The translations under genes were made by a program, and so were the position numbers. From an uncultured Treponema sp. (GTDB taxonomy: Bacteria > Spirochaetota > Spirochaetia > Treponematales > Treponemataceae), in assembly GCA_949299755.1 (NCBI GenBank), contig CASGBA010000001.1, positions 62,001-126,000 of the forward strand: 64,000 bases of DNA, written 5' to 3'. A model generated the notes under the pieces. It ran no database searches. It worked only from the letters and a program-made list of their open reading frames with translations, and had not been told where the DNA came from. Shown here in pieces: positions 1-8,547 of this stretch. Within the stretch, counting starts at the first letter, position 1. Every line of letters begins with the position of its first letter.

Positions 1-357
1 CGCCGGAACAGGAAAATCCCTTCCGAATTTCCGGCAGTATTTTTTGCATCCCAAACGTTTGCCTTTCAATACCCGGTACGATCCACCTTCTATTTTAATC
101 TCAGCACCGTTAACAAGCGCCGAAGCAATATTTGAGCGGGCGGAATACAATATCCTCTGGAAAGTGCCTCTGGAAACCCCCATTCTGGAAGAAGCCTCGC
201 ATTGACTCAAATGCTCCAAATCGCAAAGCCGGACGGCCTCCAATTCTTCAACCGGAATAATGATTGAAGATGAACCTGATTCCGGCTCATTTTTTGGAAG
301 AAAATTCCGGCAAAGAGGTTCAGAAAAAACGAATCGGCATTTCCGTGAAGGCGGCAT
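1..357 (-). CDS. DUF134 (UPF0251) family HTH regulator, C-terminus cut by window edge
   Basis: The minus strand is open from the ATG at 357 to the window edge, 119 codons. The start MPPSRKCRFV, the block PVEELEAVRLCDLEHLSQCE and the helix-turn-helix segment ASSRMGVSRGTFQRIL followed by SALVNGAEIKIEGGSY are the hallmarks of the DUF134/UPF0251 family of small DNA-binding proteins. A cysteine-containing tail (CKKYCRKFGRDF) follows, as in many members. Family members are often found beside genes for NifX/NifB-like iron-molybdenum cofactor proteins; no such gene is visible here, but the downstream side is outside the window. The start is fixed by a promoter whose -10 lies 6 bases upstream. There is no Shine-Dalgarno site, so the mRNA is probably leaderless. 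A perfect palindrome in the promoter spacer suggests autorepression. The molecular signal it senses is unknown. Confidence 0.88.
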   Translation of the reverse strand, partial: MPPSRKCRFVFSEPLCRNFLPKNEPESGSSSIIIPVEELEAVRLCDLEHLSQCEASSRMGVSRGTFQRILYSARSNIASALVNGAEIKIEGGSYRVLKGKRLGCKKYCRKFGRDFPVPA

Positions 358-363
358 ATCTCA

Positions 364-392
364 AATATATGTGCATATGCACACAAAGTCAA
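364..392 (-). promoter_or_regulatory. Promoter with palindromic operator for the DUF134 gene
   Basis: Read on the minus strand: TTGACT (392-387), 17-base spacer, TATATT (369-364), 6 bases, then the ATG at 357. The spacer holds the perfect 14-base palindrome TGTGCATATGCACA (370-383). A palindrome filling the -35/-10 spacer is a classical repressor site; the DUF134 protein itself is the obvious candidate. The PilZ gene starts about 60 bases away on the other strand, so one site might affect both. Confidence 0.7.
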
Positions 393-441
393 CATAACGG
401 CCTTAAAATATTGACAACAACCCAAAAAAATGGGACTCTTT

Positions 442-804
442 ATGGTCATGGACAAAAAAAATATTGAAAAGAGAAGCTGCCCAAGATTCAATGTTTTCTT
501 AAAAGCAGTGGCGGAGGAAATTTCCCAGTTTTCCGGCAGCCTGGAGGATATAAGCGCCAACGGATGTAAAGTCCGGTTCCCTAAAACAGATGCCTTCGAC
601 ATGGATGTGGAGTATTCCATGACAGTCTATCCGCAGCCGAATTCTGGATTCAGTGATTTCAATTTAATTGTAAAACCCTGCTGGGTTGGACACACAAAAG
701 ATGAAACCCTGATAGGTTTTTCAGTTTTATATTCACCGGGATACAAACAATTCTCTAAATATGTAAATTCCTTCGTGGCAAAACATTATACGGCCGAAGA
801 ATAA
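442..804 (+). CDS. PilZ domain protein (c-di-GMP receptor)
   Basis: A single PilZ domain of about 120 aa. The c-di-GMP binding motifs are both present: RxxxR as RSCPR near residue 9-13 and DxSxxG as DISANG near residue 36-41. It has no other domain, signal peptide or membrane segment, so it is a cytoplasmic stand-alone c-di-GMP adaptor. In spirochaetes such proteins influence motility and host association. ATG codons lie at 430, 442 and 448 in the same frame. I chose 442 because GGGA lies 6 bases upstream, whereas 430 has no ribosome-binding site. It stands alone between the divergent DUF134 gene and a hydrolase gene. Confidence 0.85.
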   Translation: MVMDKKNIEKRSCPRFNVFLKAVAEEISQFSGSLEDISANGCKVRFPKTDAFDMDVEYSMTVYPQPNSGFSDFNLIVKPCWVGHTKDETLIGFSVLYSPGYKQFSKYVNSFVAKHYTAEE

Positions 805-833
805 CAACCCTTTTTCAAAATTATTTTTTTGTG

Positions 834-839
834 TATACT
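834..839 (+). promoter_or_regulatory. -10 element 7 bases before the hydrolase start
   Basis: TATACT followed by 7 bases and then the ATG at 847. No Shine-Dalgarno sequence is present. The -35 region is only a T-rich stretch. This predicts transcription starting at or next to the initiation codon. Confidence 0.5.
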
Positions 840-846
840 TTTTTAA

Positions 847-1764
847 ATGGAGAAAGAATTAACGTCAATTCAAAAAACGGCAAAAGCTTTCAGGAAGGCT
901 GTTTATAATCAAAAACTCCCGATGTGCACCATAAGAAAAAACTTCGATATGCTTTTAGGGAATCCTATTCTGCCAAACAATATAGACCGCGAAGAGATTT
1001 CTGTAAACGGAATCCAAGCAGATATTTTAATCCCGGAAATAGCCGTTGAAAATTTTACGATTTTATACGCCCATGGAGGCGGTTTTATCACAGGTTCCAG
1101 ATATGCCTATAGGAATTTCTGTTCTTCCCTTGCCCATGAAACAGCATGCAGGCTGGTTCTTCCTGAATATCAATTGGCGCCTGAACACCCTTATCCGGCA
1201 GCACTGGAAGATTTGTACGCAGTGTATTCTTACCTTGTAAAAAAAAGAGTCAAACCGGAATCCATTATTTTTGCAGGAGACGGAGCCGGAGGGAACCTGG
1301 TTCTTTCCCTTATACATTTTTTAAAATCAAAAAACATGAAGCCCCCGGTGGCGGTAATTTTGTTTTCGCCCTGGGTTGACATCTCGAATACAAACCGCAA
1401 AAAAAACAAAAAATCAGCTGATCCTGTTTTCACAAATGAAATTCTTACAGGCCAGGCATTGCAATACACGTTTGAATCCAACTTTACAAATCCCTATGTA
1501 TCCCCTGTACTGGGTGATTTATCCGGATTTCCGCCGATGTACATTCAATGCGGTTCATGCGATCTCCTGCTGGAAGACACCAGGAAACTCGTGGAGAAAG
1601 CGGGTGAATACGGTGTTGCGGTAACAACTGACATCAGACCGGATATGTGGCATCTTTTTCAGGCTTTTGATTCCGTAACACCTGAAGCCAGGATAGCTGT
1701 AAAGGATACAGGAGAATGGATCCGGGAACTGCAAAAAAGGGCTTTACGAAATGGAGAATACTGA
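847..1764 (+). CDS. HSL-family alpha/beta hydrolase lacking the serine nucleophile
   Basis: 305 aa with the layout of the hormone-sensitive-lipase (family IV esterase) group. The oxyanion-hole motif HGGGF is at residues 76-80, the acid residue is in the segment CGSCDLLLED, and the histidine is in DMWHLFQAF near the C-terminus. The nucleophile elbow, normally GDSAGGN, reads GDGAGGN: residue 146 (codon GGA at 1282-1284) is glycine. Everything else needed for the fold is intact and there are no stops, so this looks like a maintained pseudoenzyme or an enzyme with altered chemistry, not a decayed gene. Its last 14 bases overlap the next gene, which suggests co-expression with the U32-family protein. 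Natural substrate unknown. Confidence 0.85.
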   Translation: MEKELTSIQKTAKAFRKAVYNQKLPMCTIRKNFDMLLGNPILPNNIDREEISVNGIQADILIPEIAVENFTILYAHGGGFITGSRYAYRNFCSSLAHETACRLVLPEYQLAPEHPYPAALEDLYAVYSYLVKKRVKPESIIFAGDGAGGNLVLSLIHFLKSKNMKPPVAVILFSPWVDISNTNRKKNKKSADPVFTNEILTGQALQYTFESNFTNPYVSPVLGDLSGFPPMYIQCGSCDLLLEDTRKLVEKAGEYGVAVTTDIRPDMWHLFQAFDSVTPEARIAVKDTGEWIRELQKRALRNGEY

Positions 1765-3058
1765 AAAGGTTAAATCCCGAAAACCATGTACGGAACCGGA
1801 ACTGGTCAGTCCGGCGGGGAATCTGGAAAAACTGGCTTATGCATGGGAATATGGAGCGGATGCCGCTTATATCGGTATAGGAAATTTTTCACTCAGGACA
1901 CGTGCCGATAACTTTGAAGGCAACGACTATCAAAATATAAAAGAACTCAAAGAAAAATACAATTCGGAAGGGAAATCTAAAAAACTTTTCTGTGCATTGA
2001 ATATATCCTTTCACAACAGTGATATTAAAAAATTTGAAAAAGAGATACCTTATTTTAAAAAATATCCATTTGACGCTTTCATTGTACAAGACATTGGTAT
2101 TATAGAAACCATAAAAAAAAATTTTCCTGAAGCAAAGCTACATTTAAGCACACAGGCGAACTGCATCAATTGTAATGCAGTAAAAATGTATAAATCACTG
2201 GGATTTTCACGTATTGTACTCGGCAGGGAAACTTCTCTGAATGAAATATCAGAAATTAAAAACACAGTGCCGGAAATGGAACTGGAATGTTTTGTACACG
2301 GTGCCATGTGCATAGCTTATTCCGGAAGGTGTCTTTTAAGCGCATATCTTTCCGGAAGAAGCGCTAATTCCGGCAATTGCGCCCATTCATGCAGATGGGA
2401 TTGGAAACTTTACGTTGAAGAAAAAGAAAGGCAGGGAGAATTTTTCCCGGTGGAACATACGGAAAACTACACTTCCATTTTTTCATCCAAGGATTTGTGC
2501 ATGATAGATTATCTGCCTGACCTCATGAATGCGGGGGTGGATGCTTTTAAAATAGAGGGGCGGATGAAAAGCCTTTATTATACGGCCATGACAGTACAAG
2601 CTTATAGGAAGAAAATTGATTCCATACGGGGCATTATACCGGAAGAGGAAGCCGAAGCCTTTGTGGCGGAATTATATAATGTACCCCACAGGGAATTCTG
2701 CACGGGATTTTACTTTTCAAGGGAAGAAGCTGATAAAACAACTTCCGGTCAAACTTCCGCACCATACAAAATGGCAGGAACAATAGGAAAAAAAATAAAG
2801 CCTGTTTTTCAAAACCGGTATACTTGTGACAACGGGAATTTTTCCTTTTTTGAGTTTTTCCCGCTGAACAAAATCACCGCAGGGGAAAATTTGGAATACA
2901 TTGGCCCAGGAGTTCCGGCTGAAAAAGACGACGCCTATCTTCTGTTTGACAGTATTACAGGTGAAAATCTCCAGTGGACAGATCATCTGCATCCATGTTT
3001 AATAGGCACCACAAAAAAAATAAACGAAAGGTTTATTGTAAGAACAGAATCACTTTGA
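1751..3058 (+). CDS. trhP: Peptidase U32 family protein, TrhP/YegQ-like tRNA hydroxylation protein
   Basis: 435 aa. It has the U32 opening ELVSPAGNLEKLAYAWEYGA with DAAYIG, the central block RIVLGRE, and a cysteine-rich block (ECFVHGAMCIAYSGRC, then NCAHSCRW). It ends in the short beta-rich domain typical of the TrhP/YegQ/YrrO branch. Despite the peptidase name, characterised members of this branch take part in prephenate-dependent 5-hydroxylation of uridine 34 in tRNA and use the conserved cysteines for an Fe-S cluster. The start at 1751 lies inside the preceding hydrolase gene. The 3' end overlaps the convergent TetR gene by 9 bases. Subfamily assignment rests on motif order and length, so the exact modification is an inference. 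Confidence 0.82.
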   Translation: MENTEKVKSRKPCTEPELVSPAGNLEKLAYAWEYGADAAYIGIGNFSLRTRADNFEGNDYQNIKELKEKYNSEGKSKKLFCALNISFHNSDIKKFEKEIPYFKKYPFDAFIVQDIGIIETIKKNFPEAKLHLSTQANCINCNAVKMYKSLGFSRIVLGRETSLNEISEIKNTVPEMELECFVHGAMCIAYSGRCLLSAYLSGRSANSGNCAHSCRWDWKLYVEEKERQGEFFPVEHTENYTSIFSSKDLCMIDYLPDLMNAGVDAFKIEGRMKSLYYTAMTVQAYRKKIDSIRGIIPEEEAEAFVAELYNVPHREFCTGFYFSREEADKTTSGQTSAPYKMAGTIGKKIKPVFQNRYTCDNGNFSFFEFFPLNKITAGENLEYIGPGVPAEKDDAYLLFDSITGENLQWTDHLHPCLIGTTKKINERFIVRTESL

Positions 3059-3643
3059 TAAATTATCCACGGCAAGACTGATTGCACTGGAAATTCCTTC
3101 CATATCGATGGTATTCAAAATAGCGATATGAAAAACCGCAGATTCAAGCAGACTGTAAAAAAGATTGTTCGCATCCTTTATGGAAACACCTGAAAATTCT
3201 CCGTTGCGTTGACCGTTTATTAAAATATGCGAAAAAAGGTGTCTCCAACGCAAAGTACGCCGGCGGATTTTCGCTTCAGGGTCTTTACCGGCTTTACGGA
3301 GCTGGAGAAGATAAGTGAGGATAACAGTAAGAAGCTTGCGGTGGTCAGAACAGGTTTTTATAATTGAAAACAGAACAGCCTTTAACAATTCAGCATTGGA
3401 AGACAAACCGGAAGCCATCACTTTCCGCAAATGCTGCTCGATTTTTGCCATAAATTGTTTTATGCTCCAGCTGAAAATTTCCCGCTTATCCTTAAAATAA
3501 TGGTACAGGGTTGTTCTTGTGATTCCGCATCTGTCTGCTATTTTTTGAAAAGTAACATCCGCATAACCTTCTTCCGCGAAAACAGACAAGGATTTTCCAA
3601 GAATTTCAGCGCGTCTTTTTTCATGCTCGACAACAACAGCCAT
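3050..3643 (-). CDS. TetR/AcrR family transcriptional regulator
   Basis: 197 aa from the ATG at 3643. The N-terminal helix-turn-helix is clear: EILGKSLSVFAEEGYADVTF, then IADRCGITRTTLYHYFKDKR (about residues 13-53). The rest is an all-helical ligand domain without recognisable sequence identity. I chose 3643 over an upstream in-frame codon at 3694 because GGAG lies 10 bases before it, and because it begins 4 bases after the stop of the upstream methyltransferase gene. It is therefore probably the second gene of an operon with that methyltransferase. Target and inducer cannot be read from the sequence. Confidence 0.86.
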   Translation of the reverse strand: MAVVVEHEKRRAEILGKSLSVFAEEGYADVTFQKIADRCGITRTTLYHYFKDKREIFSWSIKQFMAKIEQHLRKVMASGLSSNAELLKAVLFSIIKTCSDHRKLLTVILTYLLQLRKAGKDPEAKIRRRTLRWRHLFSHILINGQRNGEFSGVSIKDANNLFYSLLESAVFHIAILNTIDMEGISSAISLAVDNLSK

Positions 3644-3647
3644 AAAC

Positions 3648-4913
3648 TTATTTCTCCAGTTGCTTGTTTGTATATGCGTAAAAAAAACTTTCAAGTCTTC
3701 CGCTTTTAAATTTACGCTTTGAATCAGCTTTCATCCCAAAATCATTTTCAAAATTTTCTTCAGCACAAATGAAGCCAAAAGACCAGTTCCTAAAATTTTT
3801 CCTCAGCAATGCCATCTCTTTATACAACTCGCCTGCTTCCTCCTGTGTCCCAAGCCTTATTCCGTAAGGCGGATTAGAAACAAGCATTCCTGTTTCGTGG
3901 GGAGGAACCAAAGAAGAAAAACCGGAAACAAAGAACCGGGGGCGGGGTATTTTCTCAGTCCGGCCTATTTTCTGCATGGCTGCGCCTGCGGCGGAAAAAG
4001 CACGTTCCGCATTCGCTTCTGCTGCGGAGATCACAGCGGAATCCACATCACTTCCGGAAACCCGGATAAGGCAGTCTGTACGCACCGCATCAGCCGCTTC
4101 TGCCCTGGCTTTTGAAAGCAGAAATGAACCTTCACCGTCAATAAAGGGCGTGAGCGTTTCAAAGCTGAATCGGCGTGCCAAACCTGGAGCAATATTACAG
4201 GCAAAAAGGGACGCTTCTATGGGAATAGTGCCGGAACCACAGAAAGCATCGTGGAGGGGTATTTTCCGTCTCCAAGTCATAAAATGAAGTATGGAAGCCG
4301 CAAGGGTTTCCCTTAAAGGTGCGGTACCTCCGTCCCGTCGGTATCCACGCCTGTAAAGAGGTTCTCCAGAAGTATCCAACAGGACAAAGGCCCGGTTATC
4401 CTCGATATAAATTCTAATATCCCGTTGTTCTCCGGTTTCAGGAAGGGTTTTCATGTGCCAGGCATTTCCAAGACAATCAAATACAGCCTTATGGGCAACA
4501 CTCTGCACAGAATGTTCCGAGTTCAATTTGCTTCTGTTAACCCGTACCTTATCAATTACCGGACGGACATCTTTTTTGAAAAAATCAAACCACCTGACAC
4601 GCCTTATGCCATCATACAAATCATCGAAATCAAGGACAGGGAAAGAGGCTGCCTCAATATAAACCCGGTCGGCAGTACGCAACCACAAATTTGCACGGAT
4701 GAGGGCTTCAAGATCCGGACCTGAAGGGAAAGGGGAAAAACTCTGGGCCTTTTCGGTGGCAGGGTGGCCGGCGGCAGAATCCTTTTCGCCGGAAGCCGCT
4801 GTAAATGATACCCGCCCCTGGTATTTCTTCAAAGGGGAAAATCCCGTGTGTTCAAGCTCGTTGGAAAGTATTTTTTCCGCTCCAAGGGCACATAAAGCCG
4901 TAAAAACCGTCAT
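3648..4913 (-). CDS. THUMP-domain class I SAM-dependent RNA methyltransferase (RlmL N-half/YpsC type)
   Basis: 421 aa. The start MTVFTALCALGAEKILSNEL matches the beginning of the RlmL/YpsC family. The middle has the YRRGYRRDGG segment, then the AdoMet-binding block HDAFCGSGTIPIEASLFA and the catalytic motif NPPYGIRLG (N/DPPY). These enzymes make N2-methylguanosine in 23S rRNA; the protein corresponds to the N-terminal methyltransferase half of E. coli RlmL and lacks the RlmK half. An ORF extension to a TTG at 4985 exists, but TATAAT lies exactly 6 bases before the ATG at 4913, so 4913 is the better start and the transcript is probably leaderless. The next gene, TetR, begins 4 bases after its stop. 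Confidence 0.85.
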   Translation of the reverse strand: MTVFTALCALGAEKILSNELEHTGFSPLKKYQGRVSFTAASGEKDSAAGHPATEKAQSFSPFPSGPDLEALIRANLWLRTADRVYIEAASFPVLDFDDLYDGIRRVRWFDFFKKDVRPVIDKVRVNRSKLNSEHSVQSVAHKAVFDCLGNAWHMKTLPETGEQRDIRIYIEDNRAFVLLDTSGEPLYRRGYRRDGGTAPLRETLAASILHFMTWRRKIPLHDAFCGSGTIPIEASLFACNIAPGLARRFSFETLTPFIDGEGSFLLSKARAEAADAVRTDCLIRVSGSDVDSAVISAAEANAERAFSAAGAAMQKIGRTEKIPRPRFFVSGFSSLVPPHETGMLVSNPPYGIRLGTQEEAGELYKEMALLRKNFRNWSFGFICAEENFENDFGMKADSKRKFKSGRLESFFYAYTNKQLEK

Positions 4914-4919
4914 GGTACG

Positions 4920-4948
4920 ATTATATAACATTTTCACAAAAACCGTAA
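4920..4948 (-). promoter_or_regulatory. Promoter of the RNA methyltransferase gene
   Basis: Minus strand: a weak -35 TTACGG (4948-4943), 17 bases, TATAAT (4925-4920), 6 bases, then the ATG at 4913. The perfect -10 this close to the start codon decides the start and predicts a leaderless mRNA. Confidence 0.55.
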
Positions 4949-4996
4949 AGATGTCACGTAAAACTTCCCCGGCAATTCCGGACAAACCCAGGGAAA

Positions 4997-6442
4997 TTAC
5001 TTTTTCCAGAAAGAAGGAAAAAAGAACATCAGAACAGTGTACAGCTCAAGCCGTCCTGCAAGCATAGCGAAGGAAAACCACCACTTAGCCCAAGCAGGAA
5101 AAAACCTGTAATTACAATCAGGAGCAACCAGACCGAAACCAACGCCATTGTTCCCCACAAGGGTTAAAGATGCTGTACAGGATGTCAAGACATCAGTACC
5201 GGTAGCCGCAGACACAAGGGCTGTAACCGTTAAAAGCATGAAATAAAGGAATACAAAAGCCATAACTGAATTTCCAATGTCAGAACGCAGGAGATGGCCG
5301 TTTATGCGCACATTGTATATCCCGGAAGGATGAAGCATACGCCTCAATTCGCATGACAAGCTCTTTCCCATAATCACCCAACGTATGATTTTTATACCAC
5401 CGGTGGTGGAACCGGAACAGGCGCCGCAAAGCATCAGCAGAATAATGACTATTTGGGAAACTGCAGGCCAGTTGGTATACATGGCGGAAGCATATCCGGT
5501 TGAAGAAACGGAAGTCATCACCTGGAAAATCCCGTGCCTTATACTGTCACCGGGGGACATTCCGGAAATAATCAGAGGAACGGACACCAATACAGATGCC
5601 ACAAAACAAAGCAGGGCGAAAGCCTTCAATTCTGTATTTTGCCAAACATCAGAAAACTGCTTTGTCAAAAGCTTATAGTAAAGGGCAAAGTTAATACCGG
5701 CCAGGAACATAAAAACCGAGCATATCCATTCAACGGCCGGAGAGTTATACCATATTATACCGTTACTCTTAGGTGAAAAACCTCCGGTGGCAAGGGTCGT
5801 GAAGCTATGCATCACTGAATCCAAAAAAGGCATTCCGGCAACGCACAACAAAACCGTTTGAAGCGCCGTCATGACTGTATAAACAATCCAAAGCCATTTA
5901 GCCATAACCGTTATTTTCGGAATAAATTTATTTTTTTCCGGTCCGGAGGACTCTGCTTTTATGAGTTGGAATCCGCCTACCCCGAGAAGGGGGAAAACGG
6001 CTACAGTGAGTCCCACTACTCCCATACCTCCAAGCCATTGGGTTTGACAACGCCAGAAATTGATGGACACAGGCAATTTTCCCACATCGGGGGAAGCGGT
6101 TACACCCGTAGTGGTAAAACCGGATACGCTTTCAAAAAATGCGGAGGAAATAGAATTGAAAGATCCTGAAATATAAAGAGGGGCTGCGCCCAGCGCACAG
6201 GCACTAAGCCAGGCCATGGCCACAAAAACAAATCCACTTCTCATATTGAGGGATATTTTCCTGTTTTTATCAATGATAAAAAAGATGACAGTAAACAGAA
6301 AAACAAAAACCATGGGAGAAACAAATGAAAAAATAACTTCCGTTTCCCCGTGTACAACAGCCACAATGAGGGGAAAAATAAATGTAGCCGCCACAATCGC
6401 AAGTAAAAGAAAAAGCACCCGGAAAAAAGACAGGATATTCAT
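4997..6442 (-). CDS. trkH: TrkH family potassium uptake channel subunit
   Basis: 481 aa integral inner-membrane protein with repeated membrane-pore-membrane units. Selectivity-filter-like segments are visible as SVSGFTTTGV, TLATGGFSP, SVSSTGYAS and LVGNNGVGFG, the four expected filters of the TrkH/KtrB superfamily. It forms the K+ translocating pore and needs the cytoplasmic nucleotide-binding TrkA subunit. The trkA gene lies immediately upstream with a 4-base overlap (6439-6442), so the two are translationally coupled. The C-terminus ends soon after the last hydrophobic helix, as is normal for the family. Confidence 0.93.
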   Translation of the reverse strand: MNILSFFRVLFLLLAIVAATFIFPLIVAVVHGETEVIFSFVSPMVFVFLFTVIFFIIDKNRKISLNMRSGFVFVAMAWLSACALGAAPLYISGSFNSISSAFFESVSGFTTTGVTASPDVGKLPVSINFWRCQTQWLGGMGVVGLTVAVFPLLGVGGFQLIKAESSGPEKNKFIPKITVMAKWLWIVYTVMTALQTVLLCVAGMPFLDSVMHSFTTLATGGFSPKSNGIIWYNSPAVEWICSVFMFLAGINFALYYKLLTKQFSDVWQNTELKAFALLCFVASVLVSVPLIISGMSPGDSIRHGIFQVMTSVSSTGYASAMYTNWPAVSQIVIILLMLCGACSGSTTGGIKIIRWVIMGKSLSCELRRMLHPSGIYNVRINGHLLRSDIGNSVMAFVFLYFMLLTVTALVSAATGTDVLTSCTASLTLVGNNGVGFGLVAPDCNYRFFPAWAKWWFSFAMLAGRLELYTVLMFFFPSFWKK

Positions 6443-7863
6443 ACCTTGCTCCCGTCGAACATCTGGAGTATTTCCCCGGAATCCTCCTCGTGGACAATAA
6501 AGATTACCTTATCACCCTCTTCCATCAAGGTATCACCCACGGGAATTTCATAACCGCTTTTTTTCTTAACCAACAGGATAAGGAAGGATCCTGGGCTGGC
6601 AATGTCTTTCAAAAGTTTTCCGCAGACGGACGCTGTTGGCGGTATCTCTGCCTCAACGATTTCCAAATCACCTTCAGCAAAGGTATGGACTGCCTTGACC
6701 GCACCGCCCCTAAGATGACCCAAGATACAGTCCACAACGGTTTCTTTTATAGGGACAGCCACATCGCTTCCGATACTTCTGGCAATGGAAGCCATGGTGG
6801 AGCTTCCCACAAGACTTATGGTTTTCTGGACCCCCAGCGCCTTGAAATAAGACGAGGTAACCATGTTGAGCTCATGGTTTCGGGTCGCGCTTATCACCAG
6901 GTCATAGGAAGCTAAATCCTCTTCGGCTATAAAGGCTTCGTCAGTAATATCCGCATTAAACACATGGGCACCGGGAAATCTTTCCGCGGCGGCTTGGGCT
7001 AATTCCGCATTTTTATCAATTATTGAAACGGAAGAGGCGTCTTCCACATTGAGGAACGGAAGAAAAAACTTCTTTAAGCCGTTTCTCCGGGAATTCTCGA
7101 AAAGCCTTTCAGCGATTTGTGTTCCTATCCTTCCTGCGCCCACTACAGCCACTTTGTGTATCGGAACGGATTCAACACCTGCCATACGGAAAAAATCCGG
7201 CAAACCGTCTTTTTTCGTTAAAATCCCGATACGGTCACCTTCATGCAGGACGGTCTCCCCGGAAGGGATATAAGCAGAGGTTTCATTTTCCACATAACAG
7301 ACAATGAAATCTGTCTTGGCGCTGCCTCTGATTTCCTTCATTCTCGCCCCGTCCAAAACGCTGCGGCCGCCTACAGAAAGGGACACCAGTACAAAGGAGG
7401 AATCTTCAAACTGAAGGACTTCGTTTACAGCCCCATGAAACACCGCATTACATATGACGGAAGCGACCTCGCTGTCCGGATGAACCATGTAATCAATACC
7501 GTAAATCGGCCTGGATCCCTTCCAAGTCTCTGTTTTTTCTTTATCCAGATAATATTCTTCATTCCGCACCCGGGCGACTTTTAAAACAGAAGGATAAACA
7601 GAATCCACCAGGGAGCAGGTTATCATATTCACTTCATCGGAATCGGTGACGGCAATCATGGCATCCGCCTCTTCTATTCCAACCTTTTCCAGAACATCCA
7701 GATCATTTCCCTTTGCCTGGATAACCATACAGTCCAACCTGGAAGAAGCTTGGCGCACAGATTCAGCATCGCTGTCAATTAAAACCACGTCATTTTTATC
7801 ATCAATTAAACGTTTTGTAAGCTGAAAGCCGGTTAATCCCGCCCCAATCACAATAAATTTCAT
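6439..7863 (-). CDS. trkA: TrkA potassium uptake regulatory subunit (tandem RCK)
   Basis: 474 aa with two RCK units. The first Rossmann motif is IGAGLTGFQL at residues 6-15, followed by a conserved aspartate pair (LIDSD). The second is VGAGRIGTQIAE near residue 240. Each Rossmann domain is followed by a TrkA-C domain; the last runs to the end (EIPVGDTLMEEGDKVIFIV). The protein binds NAD(H) or ATP in the cytoplasm and gates TrkH, whose gene follows with a 4-base overlap. TAGAAT lies 9 bases before the start codon and no Shine-Dalgarno site is visible, so the leader is at most a few bases. Confidence 0.93.
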   Translation of the reverse strand: MKFIVIGAGLTGFQLTKRLIDDKNDVVLIDSDAESVRQASSRLDCMVIQAKGNDLDVLEKVGIEEADAMIAVTDSDEVNMITCSLVDSVYPSVLKVARVRNEEYYLDKEKTETWKGSRPIYGIDYMVHPDSEVASVICNAVFHGAVNEVLQFEDSSFVLVSLSVGGRSVLDGARMKEIRGSAKTDFIVCYVENETSAYIPSGETVLHEGDRIGILTKKDGLPDFFRMAGVESVPIHKVAVVGAGRIGTQIAERLFENSRRNGLKKFFLPFLNVEDASSVSIIDKNAELAQAAAERFPGAHVFNADITDEAFIAEEDLASYDLVISATRNHELNMVTSSYFKALGVQKTISLVGSSTMASIARSIGSDVAVPIKETVVDCILGHLRGGAVKAVHTFAEGDLEIVEAEIPPTASVCGKLLKDIASPGSFLILLVKKKSGYEIPVGDTLMEEGDKVIFIVHEEDSGEILQMFDGSKV

Positions 7864-7918
7864 GAGTGTTTTATTCTAACATTAAGGATGTGTAACTTCA
7901 AGTGGTGAAAAATCCATG

Positions 7919-7947
7919 TTGAAAATCAATTTTTTTTTTAGTATATT
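7919..7947 (+). promoter_or_regulatory. Promoter of clpP
   Basis: TTGAAA (7919-7924), a 17-base spacer containing a run of T, TATATT (7942-7947), 6 bases, then the clpP ATG at 7954. The -35 and -10 are both good, and the start codon sits where transcription should begin. No Shine-Dalgarno site is present. Confidence 0.65.
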
Positions 7948-7953
7948 TTATGA

Positions 7954-8547
7954 ATGATATATCTTGAAGAAGAATGCGGTGGAAAACCGCAGCAAAATGA
8001 CCAGCCGGACGCTTTCACAAAAAAATTTTTGGAGACAAGACAAATACTTTTATCCGGTGAAATAAACAAGGACCTTTCCGAAAAAATAGTCCGTCAGCTT
8101 TTTGTCCTGGAGGCGGAATCCTCCAAACCAATAAAACTTTTCATTGACTCCCCCGGCGGGGACGTGGATGCAGGTTTCGCTATATTTGATGTGATCCGCT
8201 TTATCGGCGCCCCGGTCATGACAATCGGGATGGGACTTGTAGCCAGCGCCGCTGCCCTGGTGCTGTTATCAACCCCCAAAGAACGCAGGTTCGGTTTCCC
8301 AAACAGCCGTTACCTGATACACCAGCCTTTATCGGGAATAAAAGGTGTCGCCACAGAAATCGAAATACACGCCAAGGAACTGGAAAAAATACGGGTGGAC
8401 ATAAACCGACTGATCTCCGAAGAAACCGGACAGACTTTAGACAAGGTTTCCAAAGACACGGACAGGGACTGCTGGATGAATTCCACAGCAGCCTTGGAAT
8501 ACGGACTCATATCAAAGGTTGTGACCACACGTAAAGAGCTCAAGTAA
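7954..8547 (+). CDS. clpP: ATP-dependent Clp protease proteolytic subunit (ClpP-like)
   Basis: 197 aa serine protease of the ClpP fold. It has IDSPGGDVDAGFAIFD (residues 65-80), the nucleophile Ser98 in GLVASAAALVL, His123 in RYLIHQPL, and the aspartate in DTDRDCWM. The nucleophile context is VASAAA where typical ClpP has ASMGA, and the protein fits the divergent second ClpP copy that many spirochaetes carry. It probably assembles into the Clp proteolytic core and works with a Clp ATPase encoded elsewhere. It has no partner gene here. Its last 36 bases overlap the convergent HAD phosphatase gene. Confidence 0.9.
   Translation: MIYLEEECGGKPQQNDQPDAFTKKFLETRQILLSGEINKDLSEKIVRQLFVLEAESSKPIKLFIDSPGGDVDAGFAIFDVIRFIGAPVMTIGMGLVASAAALVLLSTPKERRFGFPNSRYLIHQPLSGIKGVATEIEIHAKELEKIRVDINRLISEETGQTLDKVSKDTDRDCWMNSTAALEYGLISKVVTTRKELK

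Noticed and set aside
4914-4985. TTG start at 4985 for the RNA methyltransferase
   Set aside because: The extra residues are unlike the family and a perfect TATAAT lies inside them, 6 bases before ATG 4913.
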